Shown here in pieces: positions 40,317 to 49,643 of a stretch of DNA of 64,000 nucleotides; the stretch's first letter is position 1, and every line of letters starts with the position of its first letter. The stretch comes from Nitrosomonadaceae bacterium (lineage in GTDB: Bacteria; Pseudomonadota; Gammaproteobacteria; Burkholderiales; Nitrosomonadaceae). The stretch covers positions 35,245 through 99,244 of the forward strand of contig CAKKRD010000014.1 in the NCBI GenBank assembly GCA_919902515.1, written 5' to 3'. Position numbers and translations under genes: made by a program. Below the pieces are notes generated by a model. It did no database searches, was not told the origin of the DNA, and saw only the letters and a list, made by a program, of their open reading frames with translations.

Positions 40317-40775
40317 ATGCAGGAACACTTGAACGAGGAAACGCAACCGGGTGAGCCGGGGATGAGTTCAATACGTCTGCATGATTCACGTCTGGTGCGC
40401 GGTCTGTACCTGGCGCTGGGCATCGTCGCCCTGGTGCTGGCTGTATTGGGTGCGGTGCTACCGGTATTGCCCACCACCCCCTTCGTGCTGCTGGCTGCTG
40501 CCTGCTTTGCCCGCGGCTCGGAACGCTTTCATGACCGGTTGCTGGCCAACCGGTTTGCCGGCCCGCTCATCCGCGAATGGCGCGAGCATCACAGTATCCC
40601 GCGCCGGGTCAAGCGCTGGGTGTATCTACTGATGGCGTTGTCATTCGGTAGCTCGATCCTGCTGATGCCGGCTGTCTGGCAGCAGGTGGTGCTGGCCGTG
40701 CTGGGAATCGTCCTGGCAGTGTTTATCTGGCGCATACCGGTGAGAGATACGGATACCAGTTATAAGCAGAATTAA
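40317..40775 (+). CDS. YbaN/DUF454 family inner membrane protein
   Basis: VLGAVLPVLPTTPFVLLAAACFARGSERFHDRLL. Confidence 0.88.
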   Translation: MQEHLNEETQPGEPGMSSIRLHDSRLVRGLYLALGIVALVLAVLGAVLPVLPTTPFVLLAAACFARGSERFHDRLLANRFAGPLIREWREHHSIPRRVKRWVYLLMALSFGSSILLMPAVWQQVVLAVLGIVLAVFIWRIPVRDTDTSYKQN

Positions 40776-40800
40776 CCTCACATCATTGTTCCTGTATGCT

Positions 40801-40880
40801 GAGTCAGGTTTGATAGTGGCTGATGTTTCCAGAACCCTGGACTTTCAAGTATCATGCCCGGTATGTTTAGTCCATCAACG
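40801..40880. repeat. Imperfect direct repeat, copy B (about 80 bp)
   Basis: gagtcaggtttgatagtggctgatgtttccagaaccc...caagtatcatgcccggtatgtttagtccatcaac. Confidence 0.55.
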
Positions 40881-41013
40881 CGGCCTGCTCAGCAACCTCC
40901 TGTTGAACGGCAGACTTCTGGCCGAGCCTGAATTGCAAAATACTTGCAATCCACTTACTCACAGGTAACAGTTGCTGCGCGCACCAACAGAAAACCAGAG
41001 CATTAACTTGTAA

Positions 41014-42270
41014 ATGAATCCCATCCCAATAGAAATAATCGGTGCGGTGCTGTTCGGCGTTGCAGTCATCCATACTTTCTCGACCAAATTCTTCGAGCAT
41101 CTGGCACACACACGTCCGGCCCACGCCGGCGTCTGGCACTTGCTGGGCGAAGTCGAAGTGGTTTTTGGATTCTGGGCGATGGTGCTGATCGTGGCAATGA
41201 TGCTCATAGATGGCAAGCTGGCTGCCATTGCTTACCTTGACCGGCAGAGTTTTATCGAGCCGATGTTCGTATTCGCCATCATGGTGATTGCGGGCAGCCG
41301 TCCGATCCTGCAATTCGCGAAGCTCAGCGTCGAGGCGATCGCGCGGCTCATCCCCTGGTCGCGCGAGAAGGCGTTCTACTTCATTACCTTATCATTTGTG
41401 CCGCTGCTGGGTTCCTTCATCACCGAGCCGGCAGCCATGACACTGGCCGCGCTGATTTTGTTTGAACGCTACTACTCCAAGGGAATCTCGACCCGCCTCA
41501 AATATGTCACTCTCGGCGTGCTGTTCGTCAACATCTCGATCGGCGGGACGCTGACACCCTACGCTGCGCCACCGGTACTGATGGTGGCTGGCAAGTGGGG
41601 CTGGGATATCACTTTTATGTTCACCACCTTTGGCTGGAAAGCTGCGCTGGCGGTGCTGGTAAATGCCTTGGCGGCCACCTTACTGTTCCAGCGCGAATTG
41701 TCAAAAATGCAGAGTGAAGAGCAATCTGGGCAAACCGGCGTCCCCCTGCCGGTGATACTGGTACATCTTTTTTTCCTGGCCGGTGTAGTGGTGTTCGCCC
41801 ATCACCCGGTGGTCTTCATGGGTTTGCTGCTGTTCTTTCTCGGCTTTGCTCACGCCTATGAGCGCTTCCAGGACCGGTTGATCCTGCGCGAAGGATTGCT
41901 GGTCGCTTTCTTCCTTGCCGGTCTGGTCGTCCTGGGAGGGCAGCAGAAGTGGTGGCTGCAACCCATGCTGGCCGGAATGAACAGCACCACGCTCTTTTTC
42001 GGCGCCACCATGCTCACTGCGATCACTGACAATGCGGCGCTTACGTATCTTGGTTCTCTGATGGACGCGCCCAGCGCCGAGTTCAAGTATGCACTCGTTG
42101 CCGGGGCGGTCACCGGTGGCGGCCTGACAGTCATCGCCAATGCCCCCAACCCGGCAGGTTTTTCTATCCTCAAAGGCTCGTTCGAGGACGAAGCGATCCA
42201 TCCGCTGGGGCTGCTGGCTGCCGCGCTGCCGCCCACATTGGTTGCCGTCCTTGCGTTTCAGTTGCTTTGA
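41014..42270 (+). CDS. Putative Na+/H+ antiporter
   Basis: Multi-TM; FITEPAAMTLAALILFERYYS, TDNAALTYLGSL. Confidence 0.82.
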   Translation: MNPIPIEIIGAVLFGVAVIHTFSTKFFEHLAHTRPAHAGVWHLLGEVEVVFGFWAMVLIVAMMLIDGKLAAIAYLDRQSFIEPMFVFAIMVIAGSRPILQFAKLSVEAIARLIPWSREKAFYFITLSFVPLLGSFITEPAAMTLAALILFERYYSKGISTRLKYVTLGVLFVNISIGGTLTPYAAPPVLMVAGKWGWDITFMFTTFGWKAALAVLVNALAATLLFQRELSKMQSEEQSGQTGVPLPVILVHLFFLAGVVVFAHHPVVFMGLLLFFLGFAHAYERFQDRLILREGLLVAFFLAGLVVLGGQQKWWLQPMLAGMNSTTLFFGATMLTAITDNAALTYLGSLMDAPSAEFKYALVAGAVTGGGLTVIANAPNPAGFSILKGSFEDEAIHPLGLLAAALPPTLVAVLAFQLL

Positions 42271-42315
42271 TCTGTCCCGGTTGGATGCGGACGATATCAA
42301 TGGGAATGTGACAAA

Positions 42316-42485
42316 CTCAACTACCACCTACTAAAGTAGGTGGGTTGAGGCTCCGTCCGCCGCCCACTAAAAGTGGGCGAACCGTGGCGGACTACACTAA
42401 AACCATATTCACAGCGTGTGATGAAGCTCATAGCGTTTAAAAAAAACCTTAAATGCACCAGCTAAAGCTGGTGGTTTTAACCAAT
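42316..42485. mobile_element. IS200/IS605-like hairpin remnant or non-autonomous element (no transposase ORF)
   Basis: Three hairpins with TAAA-type loops: CTCAAC-ta-CCACCTAC TAAA GTAGGTGG-GTTGAG; CGCCCAC TAAAA GTGGGCG; CACCAGC TAAA GCTGGTG. Confidence 0.5.
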
Positions 42486-42622
42486 CGATGGAAAATAAAA
42501 AAGTGGGTGCTTCCGACAGGATGCAGAGTTTGCTGCTAATGGCGGGGGAGATTAGACAAGCTGATTCGTGTGAAGCGCAGGTCGAAGAGCGATCTTATAC
42601 ACTGCTGCCGGAGAAGATCCGT

Positions 42623-43453
42623 TTAGCTGCTACGTTTGCGAGCGAGACTGGTCTCCATCCATTTCTTGATACGGTTGGCGTCACCGCTGCGGGTATCCTT
42701 TCCGTTTGAATCAAGCAGTACGATGATAACCGGCTTGCCGGTTATGTTCGCCTGCATCACCAGGCAGCGCCCGGCCTCGCTGAGAAAGCCTGTCTTTGAT
42801 ACGTTAATCTGCCAGTTCCCACTACGCACCAGATTATTGGAGTTGATGAACTGCATACTGCGCCCGTCATCCGCGAGTTCTACCGCATGCGCGCTGGTGG
42901 TGGAAAACTTACGGATGAGGTCGTAGCCATACGCGGCCTCAACCATTTTCACCAGATCACGTGCGGTGGAAACGTTGGTGCTGCTCAATCCGGTGGAGTC
43001 AACAAAGTAACTGTTGCCCATGCCAAGTTCAAATGCCTTGTCATTCATCGCTGCAACGAATGCTCCAATGCCGCCTGGATAGGCACGCCCCAGCGCTGCC
43101 GCCGCGCGATTCTCGGAAGACATCAGTGCCAGTCGCAGCAGTTGCTGGCGGGTAAGACTGGCTCCCACCCGCAAACGCGAGCGGGTGTTCTTGAGGACAT
43201 CAATGTCAGCAGAATCAATGGTGATTTCCTCAGTCAGCGGCAGTTGCGCATCCAGCACTACCATTGCCGTCATCAGCTTGGTAATGGAAGCAATCGGCAT
43301 GATGGTGTCTGTATTCTTGCTATAGATAGCGCGCCCCTGCTGTGCGTCGAAAATCAGTGCGGCGCGGGATTTGAGATTCAGCCCCCCCTGCTGCGCAAAG
43401 GCACTACTGGTAAACACAAACATGATGCTCAGCGCGAGGATTACTTTGTTCAT
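42623..43453 (-). CDS. D-alanyl-D-alanine endopeptidase (PBP7-like)
   Basis: MPIASITKLMTAMVV, SSENRAAAALGRAYPGG. Confidence 0.88.
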   Translation of the reverse strand: MNKVILALSIMFVFTSSAFAQQGGLNLKSRAALIFDAQQGRAIYSKNTDTIMPIASITKLMTAMVVLDAQLPLTEEITIDSADIDVLKNTRSRLRVGASLTRQQLLRLALMSSENRAAAALGRAYPGGIGAFVAAMNDKAFELGMGNSYFVDSTGLSSTNVSTARDLVKMVEAAYGYDLIRKFSTTSAHAVELADDGRSMQFINSNNLVRSGNWQINVSKTGFLSEAGRCLVMQANITGKPVIIVLLDSNGKDTRSGDANRIKKWMETSLARKRSS

Positions 43454-43635
43454 TTTTCTTGCTCCGCTTGAGAAAACTCATCCGCCGTTCGCGGATTGTG
43501 GAACCTATTCCAGATAAGTTAACAAAAATCGGGAGATAGGGAAAGAACTTTATATCAATTCTAGGAGAAATTTGTGGGATATCGTTCTGGAACAACGGTA
43601 CCTTTGTACCCCATTTTTACTCTGATATCCGGTTT

Positions 43636-45444
43636 CTACCCTGGGTCATGCGCCAATTGCAGCCGTGTCTGTTCTTCCTGCTGTTGCAATTCCCACATAT
43701 GGGCATAGGTGCCATTCGCCGCCAGCAGCTCCCGATGACTGCCGCGTTCGATGATGCTGCCCTTGTCCATTACCAGTATTTGATCGGCATCGGCGATGGT
43801 GGAGAGACGGTGAGCAATGGTGAGTGTGGTGCGATTTGCAGCGATGCGCTTCAGTTCTGCCTGTATGGCTTTTTCCGATTTTGAATCCAGCGCCGAGGTG
43901 GCCTCGTCAAAAATGAGTATCTTTGGTTTTTTCAGGATCGCTCGGGCGATGGCAACGCGCTGCTTTTCCCCGCCGGAAAGTTTCAGTCCGCGTTCGCCCA
44001 CAGTGGTTTCATATTTGTCCGGCAGACTCTCGATAAAATCGTGGATGTGTGCCGATCTGGCGGCTTCAAATATTTCCTCGCAGCTTGCATCGGGGCGCCC
44101 GTAAGCGATGTTGTAATAAATGCTGTCGTTGAACAGCACCGTGTCCTGCGGAACGATGCCAATGGCTGCCCGTAGGCTTTTCTGGGTGACATCGCGGATA
44201 TCTTGATCGTTTATCAGAATACGGCCAGCGGACACATCATAAAAGCGGAACAGCAAGCGCGCCAGCGTGGATTTTCCCGACCCGCTATGCCCAACCACCG
44301 CCACATTGCAACCAGCGGGAATATCAAAGCTCACATCAAACAGAATCTGGCGATTTGGGTCGTAGCTGAAATTCACTTTTTCGAAGCGAATGGCTGCCTC
44401 TCCCGCAACGAGATCAGTGGTGCCCGGTTTATCCTTGATCTCCTCGTTTTCCGCCAGCAGGCTGAACATTTTTTCCATGTCCGCCAGTGAATGCTTGATT
44501 TCACGATAAACGAAGCCGAGGAAATGCAGCGGCATATACAGTTGCAGCATGAAGGCATTGACCAGCACCAGATCGCCCAGTGACATGGTGCCTTTGACCA
44601 CGCCGTCAGCCGCCAGCAGCATCAGCAGAGTCACACCGATTGCAATGATGGCGCTCTGGCCGGCGTTGAGTGCGGCGAGTGAGGTCTGGTTGCGCACTGC
44701 CGCAATCTCCCATTTCTGCATGTGCTCATCGTAGCGCCGCGCCTCCCATGCTTCATTGCCGAAATATTTTACCGTCTCATAGTTCAGCAGGCTGTCGATG
44801 GCGCGAGTATTGGCTTTCGAGTCCATATCGTTCATCGTGCGACGGAAGATCATGCGCCATTCGGTAATGAACAGGGTGAACACGATGTAGGCTACCAGTG
44901 TTACAAAAATGATCACCGAGAACCAGATGTCATATTTGGAAAGAAGAATGGCCGCCACCAGTCCGATTTCCAACAGTGTCGGCAGGATGTTGAACAGCAT
45001 GAAGTTGAGCAGGAAAGAAATGCCGCGCGTGCCTCGTTCGATGTCGCGCGACACGCCACCGGTCTGACGTTCCAGGTGGAAGCGCAGCGACAGCGCATGC
45101 AGATGACCGAATACCCTGATGGCCACCCGCCGGATCGCCCGCTGCGTAACCTTGGCAAATACTGCATCGCGCAATTCGCCGAACAGCGTGCTGCACAGAC
45201 GCAATGCCCCGTACCCCACCAGCAGTACTACCGGCAGCACCAGCATGGCCCGCGGCTGGTCGAGCGCATCGACGATTTCCTTCAGCACCAGCGGCACCGC
45301 GACGCTGGCAAGCTTGGCTATCACCAGCAGTATCAATGCCAATGCCACCCTGCCCTTGAACTCCCACAGGTAAGGCAGCAGGGTGCGGATGGTTTGCCAG
45401 TCATTGCGACTGGCTGTAGGTTTGTCCAAACGGGTGGGACGCAT
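43636..45444 (-). CDS. ATM1/HMT-type ABC exporter (TM + ATPase)
   Basis: VAVVGHSGSGKSTLARLLFRFYD, LSGGEKQRVAIARAILKKPKILIFDEATSALD. Confidence 0.92.
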   Translation of the reverse strand: MRPTRLDKPTASRNDWQTIRTLLPYLWEFKGRVALALILLVIAKLASVAVPLVLKEIVDALDQPRAMLVLPVVLLVGYGALRLCSTLFGELRDAVFAKVTQRAIRRVAIRVFGHLHALSLRFHLERQTGGVSRDIERGTRGISFLLNFMLFNILPTLLEIGLVAAILLSKYDIWFSVIIFVTLVAYIVFTLFITEWRMIFRRTMNDMDSKANTRAIDSLLNYETVKYFGNEAWEARRYDEHMQKWEIAAVRNQTSLAALNAGQSAIIAIGVTLLMLLAADGVVKGTMSLGDLVLVNAFMLQLYMPLHFLGFVYREIKHSLADMEKMFSLLAENEEIKDKPGTTDLVAGEAAIRFEKVNFSYDPNRQILFDVSFDIPAGCNVAVVGHSGSGKSTLARLLFRFYDVSAGRILINDQDIRDVTQKSLRAAIGIVPQDTVLFNDSIYYNIAYGRPDASCEEIFEAARSAHIHDFIESLPDKYETTVGERGLKLSGGEKQRVAIARAILKKPKILIFDEATSALDSKSEKAIQAELKRIAANRTTLTIAHRLSTIADADQILVMDKGSIIERGSHRELLAANGTYAHMWELQQQEEQTRLQLAHDPG

Positions 45445-45535
45445 CAGTTTATTTTCGCGAAAACGTTGGGTATGCCGGTTTCTTGCCTATCGCTATACAA
45501 TTTGCACAGCCAGCTTTCTGAAGGACCGGCAGGAA

Positions 45536-45745
45536 AGGAAATCACCCGCAACCTGACACGCTGCTCACCCGGGGTGCGATGCGCGATCTGTTTATTCCCA
45601 TTCGTACGATGCGATACGGGCCATTCTGAATGCAGAAGGGTTTGTGTTTCTGGATGGAGCGCGCAAGTGCTGGATTGACATTGCCTGGCGCAACTTTCGC
45701 TCCCAAGCGCGCACTTCCCTGGATCAGCCGCTAGAGCGCGGCACA
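45536..45745 (+). pseudogene. Decayed paralogue of the 48759-49166 gene
   Basis: Reads RDLFIPIRTMRY..(frameshift)..AILNAEGFVFLDGARKCWIDIAWRNFRSQARTSLDQPLERGT; start codon lost, about 75-bp internal deletion, 1-nt frameshift. Confidence 0.85.
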
Positions 45746-46873
45746 CTATGCTAGCGACAGTTTGATTTCCAGCGCCAGCCGCAACGCAGCTTCAGTGGTT
45801 CCGGCGAGCACGGTATAGTGACCCATTTTTCGTCCGGGCCGGGCATCGAGCTTGCCGTATAAGTGCAGTTTGACATGCGGATGCCGCAACACCTCTTCCC
45901 ACTTCGGTTCTCCCCGCCGCCACAAATCGCCCAGCAAATTTACCATCACCGCCGCTCCCTGCATCGCGGTGGCACCCAGCGGCAGGCCACAGAGTACTCG
46001 CACTTGTTGTTCGAACTGGGAAGTGACGCACGCATCCAGCGTGTAATGACCACTGTTATGCGGGCGCGGTGCAATCTCGTTTACCAGCAGGCGGCCATCG
46101 GCCAGTACAAAAAATTCCACGCATAACACGCCGTGGTAGTCGAGCTTCTCGGCAACCCGGATCGCGGTGTCGCATGCATCCCGGACAATCGCCCGGGATA
46201 TTCTGGCGGGAACGATGCTGACATCAAGAATGCCGTGGCGATGACGGTTTTCCGCTGCTGGGAATGCAGCCACCTCACCATCAAATCCGCGCGCCACCAC
46301 GACCGAAACTTCGTTATCCAGCGGCAGCAACTGTTCCAGTACGCACGGCTCCCGCTTCATGTCGGCGAATGCCGCATCAAGCTCCGCCGCGTTGCTGATC
46401 CGCGCCTGACCCTTGCCGTCGTAACCGAGGCGACTTACTTTGAGAATGCCGGGAAACAGCTCCGGATGCGTTTGCGGCAGTACTTCACTGGAGTCCTGGA
46501 CCACTGCAAACGGTGTAACCGCAAAACCGTTGGCCACTAGAAACTGTTTCTCCAGAATGCGATCCTGGGTAATGGCCACGCTGCCCGCAGGGGGGCTGAC
46601 GACACAATGTTCAGCCAGAATTCTAAGCGACTCTGCCGGCACGTTTTCGAATTCGGTGGTAACACCAGCGCAGGTGGAGGCTAGCTCACGCAAAGCATCG
46701 CTATCAAGGTAATCGGCTCGCAAATGCCGGTCGGCCACGTTGCCTGCGGGGCTGTCGTTAGCCGGATCCAGCACAGTGACGCGGTAGCCCATGCTTTGCG
46801 CCGCCATGGCGAACATGCGCCCGAGCTGGCCGCCGCCCAGGAGGCCCAGCATCGCTCCTGGCATGATGCTCAT
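45746..46873 (-). CDS. purK: N5-carboxyaminoimidazole ribonucleotide synthase
   Basis: [38 protein letters not shown]. Confidence 0.95.
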   Translation of the reverse strand: MSIMPGAMLGLLGGGQLGRMFAMAAQSMGYRVTVLDPANDSPAGNVADRHLRADYLDSDALRELASTCAGVTTEFENVPAESLRILAEHCVVSPPAGSVAITQDRILEKQFLVANGFAVTPFAVVQDSSEVLPQTHPELFPGILKVSRLGYDGKGQARISNAAELDAAFADMKREPCVLEQLLPLDNEVSVVVARGFDGEVAAFPAAENRHRHGILDVSIVPARISRAIVRDACDTAIRVAEKLDYHGVLCVEFFVLADGRLLVNEIAPRPHNSGHYTLDACVTSQFEQQVRVLCGLPLGATAMQGAAVMVNLLGDLWRRGEPKWEEVLRHPHVKLHLYGKLDARPGRKMGHYTVLAGTTEAALRLALEIKLSLA

Positions 46874-47361
46874 AACTTTGGCAGTGTCATCGCCTTGACC
46901 TTTTCTGCCTGCATTTTGCGGAAGGCCTCAAGCTGCTCGGCCATCGTCGGATCGGAGAGCGCCAGCAGGGCAATAGCAAACAAACCGGCGTTTGCCGCCC
47001 CCGCCTCGCCGATGGCGAAAGTGGCGACGGGAATACCTTTGGGCATCTGCACGATGGAAAGAAGAGAATCGAGGCCTTGCAGCTGCTTGGAAGTAACCGG
47101 TACACCCAGCACCGGCAGGGTGGTTTTGGCGGCGATCATCCCGGGGAGGTGTGCCGCGCCACCGGCGCCAGCGATAATGCATTTGAGTCCGCGCTCGATT
47201 GCGGTATCCGCATACTCGAACATACGGTCCGGGGTGCGATGGGCGGAAACCACCTGAGCTTCATAAGGTACGCCAAAATCCTTCAATATACTCGCCGCAT
47301 GCTGCATTACCTCCCAGTCGCTGTTGCTGCCCATGATGATGCCGACTAACGGTGTTTTCAT
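46870..47361 (-). CDS. purE: N5-carboxyaminoimidazole ribonucleotide mutase
   Basis: [41 protein letters not shown]. Confidence 0.96.
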   Translation of the reverse strand: MKTPLVGIIMGSNSDWEVMQHAASILKDFGVPYEAQVVSAHRTPDRMFEYADTAIERGLKCIIAGAGGAAHLPGMIAAKTTLPVLGVPVTSKQLQGLDSLLSIVQMPKGIPVATFAIGEAGAANAGLFAIALLALSDPTMAEQLEAFRKMQAEKVKAMTLPKL

Positions 47362-47377
47362 TTAACGCCTCGCTGGT

Positions 47378-47842
47378 TTAGTTGCGGAGACTGGTATCCT
47401 TGGAGGCTGATTTCTCCATATCCTCCAGGTAGGGATAGCGTACATGCCCATAACGTATGACTAGTACCGCCAGCGCAACAAGTACTATCGAAGCGGATAC
47501 GCCCAGTAGCCGGATATTGTCCATTTCCTTGATATCCACAATCACATAGCGCGCCATCGCCACCATTGCGATATAAAGGGGGAACCGTACAGGCAGCTTG
47601 CCGGACTCGAAATACAACCCCACCATGGTCAGGATTTCCAGGTAGAGAAACATCAGCAGCAAATCCGCCAGAGTAACTCTGGCGTTGTCGATCATCAGCA
47701 TAGTTTCCTGGTAACCGGCGAATATCGTGGCGAGAGCGATAACGACTAACCCCACGTCTTCAAAGAAGTGTAGTGTCTGACGGGAATAACGGGCGGCGCG
47801 TTGATTTGGCATTTTATTGTCAGGAATTGTCAGAGTAAGCAA
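47378..47842 (-). CDS. PsiE-like phosphate-starvation-inducible membrane protein
   Basis: Multi-TM; LLLMFLYLEILTMVGLYFESGKLPVRFPLYIAMVAMARYVIVD. Confidence 0.82.
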   Translation of the reverse strand: MLTLTIPDNKMPNQRAARYSRQTLHFFEDVGLVVIALATIFAGYQETMLMIDNARVTLADLLLMFLYLEILTMVGLYFESGKLPVRFPLYIAMVAMARYVIVDIKEMDNIRLLGVSASIVLVALAVLVIRYGHVRYPYLEDMEKSASKDTSLRN

Positions 47843-47920
47843 CCACCTATAATACTACCTGTTCCAGATTACAACTCCATCACAAATGCAAATAGATACG
47901 ATAACTGGATAGATCAGCTC

Positions 47921-48682
47921 CTAGCCATTCAGCCTGGCCAGCATCCCCGCATCCACCCATCCCCTGCCATGCGCATTTCCCGCCAGCACGGCAAACGGTT
48001 GTGCCGGCTCACCCAGATCCGACAGCACCAGCGTAGCGCCGCTGAAGTCCTGCCCACGGGTGTAATCGCTGACTGTGATCACTGTGTCCAGGCCCGCTGC
48101 CAGCGCAGCTTTCAATCCGTTCTCGGAATCTTCCAGCGCGATGCAATGCTGCGCCGGCAGTCCAAGCTGTTCCAGCACCCACAGATAAATATCCGGCGCG
48201 GGCTTTTTGCCGGGGACGATATCACCCGCACCGATGACGTCAAACCAGTCCGGAGAATCCTCTCCCAAAGTGGACTTTAACAGCGCAATCACATTCTCTG
48301 GCGAGGTAGTGGTAGCAATGGCAATTTTTATGTTTGCTGCGCGCAACTCATGGATCAGGCGGGCAACGCCGGGACGCAGCGGAATTCCGCCGCGCTCAAG
48401 CAAGGCTACAAAATACCTGGTTTTGGCCTGGTGCAAAGCGGCGATCCAGTCATCCAGCCCGCTCCTGCTCAATTCGTCCGGGAGATATTTTTCCAGGTAA
48501 TGACGAATGCGCTCCTTGCCGCCGGTAATCGTCAGCAGCTCTCCATAAAGCTCGGCATCCCAGTCCCAGGCAAGACCAAACTCCGCAAATGCGGCATTGA
48601 AGGCAAGACGATGGCCGTCACGCTCGGTATCGGCCAGAGTGCCGTCAACGTCAAAGATCACCGTGCGTAGTGAATTGTCCAT
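47921..48682 (-). CDS. cbbY: HAD phosphatase, CbbY-like
   Basis: VIFDVDGTLADTERDGHRLAFNAAFAEFGLAWDWDAELYGELLTITGGKERI. Confidence 0.85.
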   Translation of the reverse strand: MDNSLRTVIFDVDGTLADTERDGHRLAFNAAFAEFGLAWDWDAELYGELLTITGGKERIRHYLEKYLPDELSRSGLDDWIAALHQAKTRYFVALLERGGIPLRPGVARLIHELRAANIKIAIATTTSPENVIALLKSTLGEDSPDWFDVIGAGDIVPGKKPAPDIYLWVLEQLGLPAQHCIALEDSENGLKAALAAGLDTVITVSDYTRGQDFSGATLVLSDLGEPAQPFAVLAGNAHGRGWVDAGMLARLNG

Positions 48683-48758
48683 AAGAATTTGGGGTATACC
48701 TGTTTTTCACACATCACTATACAATTTGCACAATTAGCTTTTCGAAGGATCGGCAAGA

Positions 48759-49166
48759 ATGGAAATCACCTGCTATCGCGACCAGGAAATAAGCCATGAG
48801 CCCCGCTTTCTACCGGCTGCCACCTACAACCTGGCAATTACGCTGCTTGCCCGGAGTGAGACGCGCAACCTGTTTGTTCCCATTCGCGCGATGCAATACC
48901 TGGCCATCTTGGATGCAGAAGAGTTTGTATTCCTGGATGGAGAGCGCAAATGCTGGATTGACATCGCCTGGCGCAACTTTCGATCCTCAGCGCGCACTTC
49001 CCTTGAGCAACCGGTAGAGTACGACGTCGTTTATTACCGTCACGGCCAGGCGGCCATCATGACACGCCTGCAAACAGAGTTTCCGCGTGCGCTGCAGGCT
49101 TTGGCCAGCAAGGCGAAGCTCGATGGCCCGGCGCGGGTAATCAAGTTTCCTGCGCCTCGGGCTTAG
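48759..49166 (+). CDS. Uncharacterised CBB-locus-associated protein (member 1)
   Basis: ORF resembling 50928-51290 and the fossil at 45536-45745. Confidence 0.8.
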   Translation: MEITCYRDQEISHEPRFLPAATYNLAITLLARSETRNLFVPIRAMQYLAILDAEEFVFLDGERKCWIDIAWRNFRSSARTSLEQPVEYDVVYYRHGQAAIMTRLQTEFPRALQALASKAKLDGPARVIKFPAPRA

Positions 49167-49171
49167 GTTCC

Positions 49172-49474
49172 TTAGTCGTCTTCTCCCAGTTCCGCATCCC
49201 AGCCCTCACTCTTGGCGGAAACAACCGCCTGCGCATAGAGTTGTGCATGCCGCCGCTGCAGATCCTCCGGCAACCGGCTGGGCAGATGCGCATAGGGTTC
49301 CCAGGCGGCATACACCTGCTCATACAGGTTCTGCATTTGTGACCCATCCCATCCGGCGCATGTTTCTGACTCAGGCAGAATACCGAACACCCAGGCATCG
49401 CGCACCATGCGGCCGAGGTGTGTCAGCCCCCCATTTTCGTCTTGGTCGATTCCTGCATAATGTTGTTTCATCAT
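49172..49474 (-). CDS. Hypothetical, CbbN-like by position
   Basis: ATGA overlap with a fossil cbbO C-terminus (HVNRLPDKLPVLYAGLTR*). Confidence 0.65.
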   Translation of the reverse strand: MMKQHYAGIDQDENGGLTHLGRMVRDAWVFGILPESETCAGWDGSQMQNLYEQVYAAWEPYAHLPSRLPEDLQRRHAQLYAQAVVSAKSEGWDAELGEDD

Positions 49475-49527
49475 CGCGTCAGCCCCGCATAAAGTACCGG
49501 CAACTTATCCGGCAATCGATTCACATG
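49472..49527 (-). pseudogene. Fossil 3' end of cbbO
   Basis: Translates HVNRLPDKLPVLYAGLTR* vs intact CbbO end DHVERLPEKLPLLYAGLTR*; 40/47 nt identical to 55600-55646. Confidence 0.85.
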
Positions 49528-49643
49528 CACCCTCATTCATAAGTCCGAATCCAGAAAAAAGTCTGCTGGAAAGCTCTACCGGCGTGTAATTTTCCTCTGC
49601 TTGCAGGATGTCGTAGTGATAATGAGACATGGGAACCGCCCAA

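Noticed and set aside
44722-45678. 318-aa plus-strand ORF
   Set aside because: Mostly antisense to the ABC exporter; only its end enters the fossil gene, in the wrong frame
49505-49630. 41-aa minus-strand ORF MSHYHYDILQAEENYTPVELSSRLFSG...
   Set aside because: Overlaps the cbbO fossil in another frame and has no clear ribosome-binding site; cannot be supported without conservation data
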